5,649 nt of DNA from Promethearchaeota archaeon (GTDB lineage Archaea > Asgardarchaeota > Lokiarchaeia > Sigynarchaeales > SOKP01), in contig WJKD01000127.1 in NCBI GenBank assembly GCA_014729315.1, forward strand, positions 1 to 5,649, in the 5' to 3' direction. The notes beneath the pieces are model-generated. The model worked only from the letters and a program-made list of their open reading frames with translations, did no database searches and was not told where the DNA came from. This document shows, one piece after another, positions 1 to 5,545 of this stretch. Position 1 is the stretch's first letter; the number at the start of each line of letters is the position of its first letter. The position numbers and the translations under genes were made by a program.

Positions 1-92
1 CAATTAAATTATAAATATTTTTGGCATTTGTAAACCCTATCTGACTAAATTTTGAAAAGGATCTAATCTGAATTTGATAATGGCAATAATTG

Positions 93-112
93 ATTCTTTT
101 CGTAAAAAGAAT
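93..112. repeat. Perfect 8-bp hairpin, CGTA loop
   Basis: ATTCTTTT (93-100) and AAAAGAAT (105-112) are exact reverse complements around a 4-base loop. The element lies about 110 bases past the 3' end of the minus-strand DUF599 gene, beyond its T-tract. No U-run follows directly on either strand, so it is not a classical intrinsic terminator. In such AT-rich DNA a hairpin of this size can arise by chance. Confidence 0.4.
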
Positions 113-145
113 TAAGAGGGAAGATAGTTTTTAGTGTTCCTTTAG

Positions 146-152
146 AAAAAAA
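146..152 (-). terminator. T-tract terminator after DUF599 gene
   Basis: A run of seven A on the plus strand reads as seven T on the minus strand, about 70 bases after the stop of the gene ending at 222. Archaeal RNA polymerase stops at U-rich tracts without needing a hairpin, so this is the likeliest stop for that transcript. Confidence 0.4.
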
Positions 153-221
153 TTGAAGTCTGAAATATTCTCATCAAATGGTTCATTTAAATAACATAAT
201 AATTCTTTCGGGTTCTATTTT

Positions 222-845
222 TTACACAATATCGTGTAAAGCTAAAAGGTAGAATGTAACAGCTATAGTTGCCACTATAAGTAATATAGGTGAGACAAAC
301 CATATCAGCGTGGCAATCAGATAGAATAATGATCTTACTCCCAGCATCCAATGATTTTGAGCGGAAAGCAAAGTTTTAGTTGTCACTTCAATTCCTTTTA
401 CCTTACCTATAGCATATTCGTGAGGTTTCCCAGTTATTAGAATTGAAAGTCTAGCTGTATATCTGATTGATAAAATAAAATTAAATAAACAAAAAACAAT
501 AACGAGTAAATTTAACGTAATTTGAACCAAGCCAACGGTAATAAAAGAAAGTCCAAAAAAGCTCATATTATCAAAAAAAGTGGCATTATAGAAACCAACG
601 AGAATTCCAAGGAGGATAAATAAGGCAGAAACAAAGGTAGAATTTGCCATTATAAAATTCCTTAGGGCTTGAACACCCGCAAGAGACGAGTTATCATCTA
701 CACGCGTTTGAACCCAATTTATGTAAATTAATCGAAATACGTGAAATTTATTTGGCTTTTTTCTTCTTCGCAAATTATTATATAACAATAAAAAATAAAC
801 GATAAAGCATGAAGCGAAAAAAATTAACCCAATCTCGTGCAGCAT
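222..845 (-). CDS. DUF599-family four-helix membrane protein
   Basis: This 207-residue integral membrane protein resembles the DUF599 family (PF04654), whose function is unknown. Hydrophobic segments lie near residues 4-23, 68-86, 98-126 and 172-200. A basic stretch, RRRKK at 26-30, follows the first helix. The family hallmark is the V-Q-A-L-R-N-F-I-M-A-N-S segment at 58-69, just before helix 2; an R-Y-T-A-R element (128-132) and an N-H-W-M-L-G-V-R-S-L-F-Y element (164-175) also fit. Length is close to the family's usual 200-240 residues, so it looks complete. The ATG at 845 is the natural start because helix 1 begins at once. Only a weak AGGCG lies upstream, and a TATA-like box about 20 bases away suggests a leaderless or near-leaderless message. 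The next gene upstream on this strand is 187 bases away, so it is probably transcribed alone. Membership is inferred from remembered motifs; no biochemical role can be given. Confidence 0.8.
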   Translation of the reverse strand: MLHEIGLIFFASCFIVYFLLLYNNLRRRKKPNKFHVFRLIYINWVQTRVDDNSSLAGVQALRNFIMANSTFVSALFILLGILVGFYNATFFDNMSFFGLSFITVGLVQITLNLLVIVFCLFNFILSIRYTARLSILITGKPHEYAIGKVKGIEVTTKTLLSAQNHWMLGVRSLFYLIATLIWFVSPILLIVATIAVTFYLLALHDIV

Positions 846-858
846 AATAAAACGCCTA

Positions 859-870
859 TTTATGATAAAA
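859..870 (-). promoter_or_regulatory. TATA-like promoter element of DUF599 gene
   Basis: The minus strand reads TTTTATCATAAA, centred about 20 bases upstream of the ATG at 845. An archaeal TATA box normally lies about 26 bases before the transcription start, so the message would begin at or near the start codon. The identical 12-mer occurs before the symporter gene (2630-2641). Confidence 0.4.
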
Positions 871-970
871 TGTGAATTAATTCTTTTTAACCTTACTATG
901 TTGAGAAATAAGCTTAGAAACAGAGGAAGATCTCTTTTTCAGACGCACGCGATAAAAACTAATAAATTGA

Positions 971-990
971 AGAAAATTAAAAGGAAAATT
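971..990 (-). terminator. T-rich tract after TauE/SafE gene
   Basis: On the minus strand this stretch reads as three closely spaced T4 runs broken by C, A or G, some 45-60 bases after the stop at 1033. A T5 run follows at 954-958. No hairpin is obvious. This fits an archaeal U-tract terminator, but the AT-rich background makes it weak evidence. Confidence 0.3.
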
Positions 991-1032
991 GAGCTAATTT
1001 TGATGAAAGCAATTTTGAGAAAATGAATCTTG

Positions 1033-1839
1033 CTAGAGGGATAATAACATGTTTATTCCTAAAAAGATCATAATAATCGCTACAAATAATTGGAGTTGGA
1101 TCTTCGGCATCTTGTAAGAGATTTTTGCGCCTAATAGCCCCCCAAATACTACTCCTATAGCCAAAATAATACCGATTAAGTAATTTATTTCACCAAAAAG
1201 GATTTTAATTATTACATTGAAGACTGCGGTGAAAAACATTATCCCAGCTGATGTAGCCGTGGAAGTATGAATAGATAAACCTAATAATAGATGACAAGAG
1301 GGAGTATTGACAACACCGCCTCCGATACCAAGCAAATGTGCTATAAATCCCGCTAAAATAAAAAAAGGAATCCCTCGCTTTAAATGTCGTTTAAATTCCT
1401 GGCTATCAATCTCAAAATCTTTGCAATATTTATCTACATCGTTTCCATTTTTCCTATCCCAAATAATTTTCAAGAAAAAATTACACGCAGTAATGATCAT
1501 AATTATTCCAAAAATATATCTTAAAATAAGATTACTTAATGGATATAACAGTAGAAATATCCAACACGCCAAACTTCCTAAAATGGAAAATATAGATAGC
1601 GTGAGCGTTAATATTAAATTTACTCGATTTTGTTTTATGTGTAATACAAAAGCAGTAAAAGAACCTATTACCATCACTAATATTGAAGTGTCTCTTGCTA
1701 CATTAAAAGGCATCCTCATGTATAAAACCATTATCGACACAAAGAATACGCCTCCTCCAGCTCCAGCAATAGTATTCAATGCTCCCACGATAAATCCAAT
1801 TAATATAAGTATTAAAAATAACTCCCATGTTATTAACAT
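1033..1839 (-). CDS. TauE/SafE-type permease (sulfite exporter family)
   Basis: This 268-residue polytopic membrane protein belongs to the TauE/SafE family (PF01925). Members move small anionic sulfur or organic acid compounds such as sulfite, sulfoacetate or sulfolactate across the cytoplasmic membrane. The family is an internal duplication and both halves are visible: the first has G-A-L-N-T-I-A-G-A-G-G-G at 19-30, the second A-H-L-L-G-I-G-G-G-V-V-N-T-P at 167-180, followed by the S-T-A-T-S-A element at 193-198. About eight hydrophobic helices are present, with a charged cytoplasmic loop at 127-155 between the halves. The length is typical. The ATG at 1839 is the only plausible start: an in-frame TAA lies eight codons upstream and helix 1 starts within the first ten residues. 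No Shine-Dalgarno-like sequence precedes it, so the message may be leaderless. No sulfur-metabolism gene is adjacent, so the substrate cannot be assigned. Confidence 0.9.
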   Translation of the reverse strand: MLITWELFLILILIGFIVGALNTIAGAGGGVFFVSIMVLYMRMPFNVARDTSILVMVIGSFTAFVLHIKQNRVNLILTLTLSIFSILGSLACWIFLLLYPLSNLILRYIFGIIMIITACNFFLKIIWDRKNGNDVDKYCKDFEIDSQEFKRHLKRGIPFFILAGFIAHLLGIGGGVVNTPSCHLLLGLSIHTSTATSAGIMFFTAVFNVIIKILFGEINYLIGIILAIGVVFGGLLGAKISYKMPKIQLQLFVAIIMIFLGINMLLSL

Positions 1840-2141
1840 GGTATAGAAAATATAGATTTATTTTTGTATCTTGGTATTGTCGTTTCAAAAGAGATAGGAA
1901 GAATTTAACCAAAACTATCTTTCCAGTTTCGTCAAATTTTCTTGGAATAAATAGATGATTATTCTTTTTACTAATTAAAAGTAGTTTAGGAAACAGAAAA
2001 GAGAAACTTTACTGTGCAGAATCAAATATTAAATACAATGATTAGAATTAAGTTCATTTTGAGTTAATCGATGAGACTCTAAGCAATGCTGTATAAATTA
2101 AATTCTTATATGCAATACAATGACCGTTTAAATTCCTATTT
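1840..2141. other. Intergenic region, no gene seen
   Basis: This 302-base gap separates the start of the TauE/SafE gene from the stop of the regulator gene. Apart from the possible TATA box at its left edge I see no coding frame of worth, tRNA-like fold or clear repeat. The minus-strand sequence just after the regulator stop lacks a strong T-tract, so where the regulator transcript ends is unclear. Confidence 0.5.
1855..1866 (-). promoter_or_regulatory. Possible TATA box of TauE/SafE gene
   Basis: The minus strand reads CAAAAATAAATC, centred about 22 bases before the ATG at 1839. That spacing suits a leaderless transcript, consistent with the missing ribosome binding site. A second AT-rich stretch, TATATTTT, is closer to the start and too near to be the box. 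Confidence 0.3.
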
Positions 2142-2456
2142 CTAAAACTCTATTTTAACAGAAGGCCAGATTATTCTTTCATTCTTGCATTTCGGACACT
2201 TGGTAGGAATTCGTAATCTTTTACCTTTTTGTTTGAAAACATATCCACAAGATGAACAATGTGGACGAGATACAACGAGTTGATAATTCTCGTATTTTAA
2301 TGACTTAGATATACTTCTCAAATCTCTAATAAGACCTTTCTTACTCTCGTATTCCAATTCTCTCATAATGAATTCTAAATCTAAGGTAAGTCTCTGATCA
2401 ACCAAAAGCTCTACTAATCGTTGTCTTCGAGTTTTCCAAGTATCTTCTTTTTTCAT
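2142..2456 (-). CDS. HTH plus zinc-ribbon transcriptional regulator (COG3357-like)
   Basis: This 104-residue protein matches the plan of the archaeal COG3357 predicted regulators: an N-terminal winged-helix-type HTH followed by a C-terminal zinc ribbon. Residues 7-35 form the basic, helical start of the HTH. The segment L-R-S-I-S-K-S-L-K at 46-54 corresponds to the family's D-L-E-H-I-A-K-S-L-K stretch. The zinc ribbon has the cysteine pairs C67-x2-C70-G and C87-P-K-C90, with the conserved ending K-C-K-N-E-R-I-I-W-P (89-98). All four cysteines are intact, so the ribbon should bind one zinc ion. Length agrees with the family (about 90-110). The ATG at 2456 is preceded by AAGGGGATA seven bases away from its G-run, which supports this start. 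It is divergent from the GPH symporter, the arrangement typical of a local regulator, so control of itself and that gene is a reasonable but untested idea. DNA binding is inferred from the fold. Confidence 0.85.
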   Translation of the reverse strand: MKKEDTWKTRRQRLVELLVDQRLTLDLEFIMRELEYESKKGLIRDLRSISKSLKYENYQLVVSRPHCSSCGYVFKQKGKRLRIPTKCPKCKNERIIWPSVKIEF

Positions 2457-2460
2457 TTAA

Positions 2461-2469
2461 TATCCCCTT
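2461..2469 (-). promoter_or_regulatory. AAGGGGATA leader element of regulator gene
   Basis: The minus strand carries AAGGGGATA with its G-run ending seven bases before the ATG at 2456. The position suits a ribosome binding site, although GGGGAT matches the usual archaeal GGTGAT core imperfectly. The same nine bases occur before the divergent symporter gene, so this may be a shared ribosome binding site or a protein-binding element. Confidence 0.45.
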
Positions 2470-2520
2470 CTCTATAACGAAGTATTCTTTCTGAAATGTT
2501 ATGAAAACTTATTAAAATAA

Positions 2521-2618
2521 AGATCTCATTCGCTTTATTAATTTTTTTGTATTTGTTGAATTTTTTTTAAATTTAATGAGGAACAAAAATAACATTAAAA
2601 GGATTAAAGTCGAGATCT
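2521..2618. repeat. Inverted AGATCTC pair in divergent promoter region
   Basis: AGATCTC (2521-2527) and GAGATCT (2612-2618) are exact reverse complements, and each contains the palindrome AGATCT. They flank a T-rich 84-base spacer in the middle of the 220-base region between the regulator and the symporter. Two like half-sites about 91 bases apart could be operators for a factor acting on both promoters. A 7-bp match can also be chance. Confidence 0.35.
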
Positions 2619-2629
2619 AGTTAAAATAC

Positions 2630-2641
2630 TTTTATCATAAA
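2630..2641 (+). promoter_or_regulatory. TATA-like promoter element of symporter gene
   Basis: TTTTATCATAAA is centred about 41 bases before the ATG at 2677. This puts the expected transcription start near 2660 and leaves a short leader that just includes the AAGGGGATA element. The A-rich GTTAAAATAC immediately upstream could serve as the BRE. The same 12-mer precedes the DUF599 gene. Confidence 0.45.
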
Positions 2642-2660
2642 CTATGGATATTATATTTCA

Positions 2661-2669
2661 AAGGGGATA
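2661..2669 (+). promoter_or_regulatory. AAGGGGATA leader element of symporter gene
   Basis: AAGGGGATA lies with its G-run ten bases before the ATG at 2677, in ribosome-binding-site position. It is identical to the element before the divergent regulator gene. It supports 2677 as the start codon. Confidence 0.45.
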
Positions 2670-2676
2670 CAATTAA

Positions 2677-4095
2677 ATGGAAAATAACAAATTGAATCCA
2701 GCAAACCTCCAGAAGCCGCCTGAATTCACAAATTCGCAAAGAATCTCTTGGGGATTAGCAAGCTTTGGTGGTGCAATTATTAATGGTATTTACGCATCGC
2801 TATTACCCATCTTTTTCACTGATTATTTAGGAATGGTGGAATACGCAGAATTAATCTATATCGTGTCTATTGTTTACGCTATTTGGAACGCAATAAACGA
2901 TCCATTATTCGGAATAGTATCGGATAGATCTAAGCTAAAAAAGGGACGTCGAATACCTTTTATGAGATATACTGCTCCATTCTTAGCACTATTTTTTATA
3001 CTAATATGGTTTGCACCAGCGGGTAGTGGTCCTATAGTTATTTTCGTATGGATGCTAATAACCACTCTTCTTTACGATACAGCTTATACTATAATCTTTT
3101 TAGTATTCTGTGCGTTATTGCCTGAAGTTTCTGAATCCGAAATAGAGCGAAATTATTTACAAGTGTTTGGATCCTTCTTTACTCTACTCGGGATGATTTT
3201 AGGATTTGTTATCCCGGAAATGTTTCGACACGAATCAGAACTCCTACCCCTCCGAATGGCTATGATTGGCGTAGGAATTTTTGGAATGGCTTGCATTATC
3301 TATACGACTTACAAGTTCAAGGAAAGACCCGAATTTACAAAAGTAGATAAACCACTCGGATTTGTTGACTCTATCAAATACACTTTTAAAAATAAGTCCT
3401 TTCTAACGCTTGTCTCCGCAAACTTTATGAGCATCTTTATCCAATCCTTATTACTGGGTTCCTTGTTTTATCTAGCTGATTATGTAACTCAAGGCTCATC
3501 GCTCATATTACTTGTGTTTTTGTTTTTACCGTTAATATTAGGAATATGGGTAACTCCAAAAATGAGTAAAAAGTATGGAGTAGTGAGAGCAGATCAAATC
3601 CTCCTTTCGATTGGTGGAACGGGTTTGATTTTATTGACTTTTGTTCCCACTTATTTGATATATATTTGCCTCTCGCTTGCGGGTTTTGGTTTAACTGGAC
3701 CCTTAGTTCTAACCACCGTTATGTGGGGTCAAGTTGCAGATGAAGACGAATTACGCACAGGAGTAAGACGAGAAGGGGTCTATTTTGGGATGAACGCATT
3801 GGTGACTAAACCAGCTCAATCTGTAGCACTGGTTATACCCGTAGCTTTACTCGCCTGGGCTAACTTCATACCTAGAACCGGAGGACAAGCTATTTTAAAC
3901 CAACCATCAGAAGTCTTCTTAGCTATTAGATTATTCATGGGATTAATTCCGGGTATTGCTTTATTAGCTGAAGTCGGGATTCTCCAACTTTACCCTTTAA
4001 AGGGTGAATATTTAAAGGAAGTGCAAGAGAAAGTTCTTCACTTACACGCAGAAAAATCATCTAAATTAGAAAAAATGACTAAAGAAAGCGTTTAG
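2677..4095 (+). CDS. GPH-family (MelB-like) sugar:cation symporter, MFS
   Basis: This 472-residue protein with about twelve transmembrane helices belongs to the glycoside-pentoside-hexuronide:cation symporter branch of the major facilitator superfamily (COG2211). Family landmarks appear in order: S-W-G-L-A-S-F-G at 24-31 in helix 1; N-A-I-N-D-P-L-F-G at 71-79 in helix 2, running into S-D-R-S-K-L-K-K-G-R-R-I-P-F at 82-95 in the cytoplasmic loop; L-L-P-E-x8-R-N at 147-159; and A-D-E-D-E-L-R-T-G-V-R-R-E-G at 354-367 before helix 11, with the conserved Lys378. Aligned by eye and memory with E. coli MelB, the cation-site Asp59 is kept as Asp75 and Lys377 as Lys378. Asp55 is Asn71, and the sugar-site Asp19 and Asp124 are Ala33 and Phe141. 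The substrate is therefore probably not a galactoside, and sodium coupling is doubtful. A charged cytoplasmic tail covers 441-472. It is divergent from the regulator and convergent with the creatininase-family gene. Confidence 0.92.
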   Translation: MENNKLNPANLQKPPEFTNSQRISWGLASFGGAIINGIYASLLPIFFTDYLGMVEYAELIYIVSIVYAIWNAINDPLFGIVSDRSKLKKGRRIPFMRYTAPFLALFFILIWFAPAGSGPIVIFVWMLITTLLYDTAYTIIFLVFCALLPEVSESEIERNYLQVFGSFFTLLGMILGFVIPEMFRHESELLPLRMAMIGVGIFGMACIIYTTYKFKERPEFTKVDKPLGFVDSIKYTFKNKSFLTLVSANFMSIFIQSLLLGSLFYLADYVTQGSSLILLVFLFLPLILGIWVTPKMSKKYGVVRADQILLSIGGTGLILLTFVPTYLIYICLSLAGFGLTGPLVLTTVMWGQVADEDELRTGVRREGVYFGMNALVTKPAQSVALVIPVALLAWANFIPRTGGQAILNQPSEVFLAIRLFMGLIPGIALLAEVGILQLYPLKGEYLKEVQEKVLHLHAEKSSKLEKMTKESV

Positions 4096-4112
4096 CACTC
4101 TCTTAAAAAAAC

Positions 4113-4126
4113 TTTTTTTTTATTTT
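4113..4126 (+). terminator. T-tract terminator after symporter gene
   Basis: Nine T, one A and four T begin 17 bases after the stop at 4095. This is a strong U-tract of the kind at which archaeal RNA polymerase terminates. An A7 run stands just upstream, but the one-base gap is too small for a hairpin loop. It also separates the symporter from the convergent gene ending at 4199. Confidence 0.6.
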
Positions 4127-4198
4127 ATTATTAAATGGATTTCTTTATCCTTCTCATTGATATTAAAATAGAAGAAAGAAATATAAAGGAAAATATAT

Positions 4199-5131
4199 TC
4201 ATATATGCTTATAAATTAGCTCGGTTTTTGTTTTAACGCTTAAACGATAAATTAATTCCCCCAGTTCGGGAATTACAATTAATTTTCCGTTATTTAATTC
4301 TCTTAACGCATTTAGACAGCTCCAAAGACCATATTTATCGTCCTCTTCGGTGCCTAACGCATCGGTATATTTTCCTCCTGCCATTAAATAACCTCCTAAC
4401 CCACCTATCGGTGGCCATTTCTTTAAGGCACCCTCAAAATCTTTTTCCAGCAATTGATTCATAATCGCAACCTTTTCCATATCACAAACACCTAAAGCTG
4501 CAGCTAGACTATATTCTGTGTGTGAGGCGTGTCCGGCAGAGAGCAAGATTCTCATGAAAAAATCAGCTAAATCTTCAGCTGTATCAAATCCATATTGAGG
4601 GCCATTATTCTCTATATATGTTTTTGCTAATTTCTTCACTTCCTCAATAACTAATCCCGCCTGTCTTCTAGATACTAAGGCTGTTACTGATACAAATCTC
4701 GAGAGATCTAACTCGCTTCGGATTGCTCTTTGACATTTACGTTCTATTAAATCGTAATTTCCGCCATGTCCAATAATTAGCATAACTCTTGAAACTTCTT
4801 CACCTCTAGCTCTTAATAGTTCGATAAAATACTTCATGAATTCAACTGATTTTTGATAAAACTCCTCCCATGGGATATAATATGGCGACCATTCCTTTGC
4901 GATGTCTCCAACTCTGTCTGTCGTATAAGGGATATGAGCAACATAGCGCTGACCAGTTGTAAACTCTAAGTCGTTTGCAGCCTTTTTTGCGTGAAGGTCG
5001 TCAATATTACGGGGTAAAGCTAATCCGTGCCCTTCGTAGGGATTACCAACGGTAAATAATACCCATTTTGATTCTTTTTCCTCGAAGGGACCCCATTTAT
5101 CCATCTTGCCTTCTAAATTGTATTCAGACAT
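4199..5131 (-). CDS. Creatininase-family amidohydrolase
   Basis: This 310-residue soluble protein fits the creatininase family (PF02633), metal-dependent hydrolases of cyclic or linear amide bonds. Known members include creatininase, the archaeal pterin/flavin deformylase ArfB and MftE. Visible family elements are G-N-P-Y-E-G-H-G at 29-36 with a following D44, matching the E-x-H...D metal site; I-I-G-H-G-G-N at 119-125, carrying the metal-binding His122; and S-A-G-H-A-S-H-T-E-Y-S at 198-208, matching the A-H-A-G-x-x-E-T-S element. A G-G-L-G-G stretch (243-247) resembles the family's C-terminal glycine motif. The protein is longer than the usual 230-260 residues, with extra sequence at the N-terminus (1-22), around 60-90 and 155-195. 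The usual E-Q-H-G is E-G-H-G here. No signal peptide is seen, so it should be cytoplasmic. The ATG at 5131 has AAAGGT nine bases upstream. The specific reaction cannot be assigned; a role with the convergent symporter is speculation. Confidence 0.85.
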   Translation of the reverse strand: MSEYNLEGKMDKWGPFEEKESKWVLFTVGNPYEGHGLALPRNIDDLHAKKAANDLEFTTGQRYVAHIPYTTDRVGDIAKEWSPYYIPWEEFYQKSVEFMKYFIELLRARGEEVSRVMLIIGHGGNYDLIERKCQRAIRSELDLSRFVSVTALVSRRQAGLVIEEVKKLAKTYIENNGPQYGFDTAEDLADFFMRILLSAGHASHTEYSLAAALGVCDMEKVAIMNQLLEKDFEGALKKWPPIGGLGGYLMAGGKYTDALGTEEDDKYGLWSCLNALRELNNGKLIVIPELGELIYRLSVKTKTELIYKHI

Positions 5132-5148
5132 TTTAATTTACCTTTGAA

Positions 5149-5174
5149 ATATTATATAATTGAATATAATAATT
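5149..5174 (-). promoter_or_regulatory. AT-rich promoter of creatininase-family gene
   Basis: The minus strand contains TTATTATATTC followed by AATTATATAAT. The second box is centred about 24 bases from the ATG at 5131 and would give a near-leaderless message. AAAGGT (5140-5145) between it and the gene could be a ribosome binding site if transcription starts at a farther upstream box instead. The two readings cannot be separated by eye. Confidence 0.4.
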
Positions 5175-5339
5175 CATTTGACTATTAATTCTATTATTTA
5201 GTCCTTTCATTCCTTCTTTTTATTCTTTATAGCTTATCAAGGCAAAATTGAGTAATATTGGAAATTATGTCCTTATATTAAATTCTCTTTTACGAGATTT
5301 TAAAATTAATCTACGAATTCTGCGATATGTGAATTTTTA

Positions 5340-5365
5340 TTTTAAGCACTCTATTTTTAAGCACT
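5340..5365. repeat. Tandem TTTTAAGCACT direct repeat
   Basis: TTTTAAGCACT occurs at 5340-5350 and again at 5355-5365, a period of 15 bases. AGAGTG at 5377-5382 is also the reverse complement of CACTCT at 5347-5352. The elements lie in the non-coding gap between the creatininase-family promoter and the 3' end of the tRNA. A related CACTCTCTTAAAAAAA follows the symporter stop near 4096. Confidence 0.5.
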
Positions 5366-5406
5366 ATCTTTTTTTAAGAGTGGCAGATAAATCTAATGGT
5401 ATTTTT

Positions 5407-5413
5407 AAAAAAA
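5407..5413 (-). terminator. T-tract terminator of tRNA-Leu
   Basis: Seven consecutive T on the minus strand begin six bases after the tRNA 3' end at 5419. This is a typical archaeal stop signal for a single tRNA transcript. Confidence 0.6.
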
Positions 5414-5446
5414 GAAGGTGGAGGGGATGGGATTCGAACCCACGAA

Positions 5447-5476
5447 TTTAGGCCAATAGACATAAATGCTTACTGG
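5447..5476 (-). other. Probable intron 2 of tRNA-Leu, variable arm
   Basis: Between anticodon stem and T-stem the gene has 45 bases instead of about 15. Removing these 30 leaves TGGC-ATAG-GCCA-TTC, a normal leucine variable arm of four base pairs. The removed piece starts and ends in complementary CCAGTA (5476-5471) and TATTGG (5458-5453, one G-U pair), so it can form its own hairpin. A competing 7-bp pairing joins TAGGCCA (5483-5477) with TGGCCTA (5455-5449). The borders are estimates to within a few bases. I could not draw a clean bulge-helix-bulge, so an enlarged unspliced variable arm remains possible. Confidence 0.65.
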
Positions 5477-5506
5477 TGGCCTATGCCACTGGATCTTAAG
5501 TCCAGC

Positions 5507-5545
5507 ACCTTTAATCGGTCTTGACCCATCAAGAGACAATATTAG
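5507..5545 (-). other. Probable 39-nt intron 1 of tRNA-Leu, position 25/26
   Basis: AAAGGT occurs twice on the minus strand, at 5551-5546 and 5512-5507, exactly 39 bases apart. Removing one period joins the D-stem GGT to G26 and the anticodon stem CTGGA, giving a perfect canonical tRNA. The cut may lie anywhere within the repeat, so the borders can shift up to six bases. The insert contains the hairpin TCTTGA-TGGG-TCAAGA (5534-5519) with a perfect 6-bp stem, as expected for a splicing-endonuclease substrate. A strict 3-4-3 bulge-helix-bulge was not found by eye. Confidence 0.8.

Noticed and set aside
1..221. 3' fragment of a gene entering from the left edge
   Set aside because: No frame of meaningful length or recognisable protein sequence is seen on either strand.
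222..1839. DUF599 and TauE/SafE genes as one operon
   Set aside because: They share a strand, but a 187-base gap with a T-rich tract and a separate TATA-like box before the DUF599 gene argues for separate transcripts.
1307..1846. A 179-codon plus-strand reading frame
   Set aside because: It lies antisense within the TauE/SafE gene, has no family resemblance, and the minus-strand product shows clear duplicated TauE motifs.
1703..1912. A 69-codon minus-strand frame overlapping the 5' end of the TauE/SafE gene
   Set aside because: It reads the same DNA in another frame and shows no recognisable domain. A frameshifted extension of TauE is unneeded because the 268-residue product is already full length.
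2874..3065. A 63-codon minus-strand frame
   Set aside because: It is antisense to the conserved helix 2-3 region of the symporter and has no features of its own.
5248..5451. A 67-codon plus-strand reading frame ending in G-W-D-S-N-P-R
   Set aside because: The W-D-S-N-P-R ending is the well-known false translation of a tRNA T-arm read on the opposite strand. The frame runs into the tRNA-Leu gene and the rest is low-complexity AT-rich sequence.
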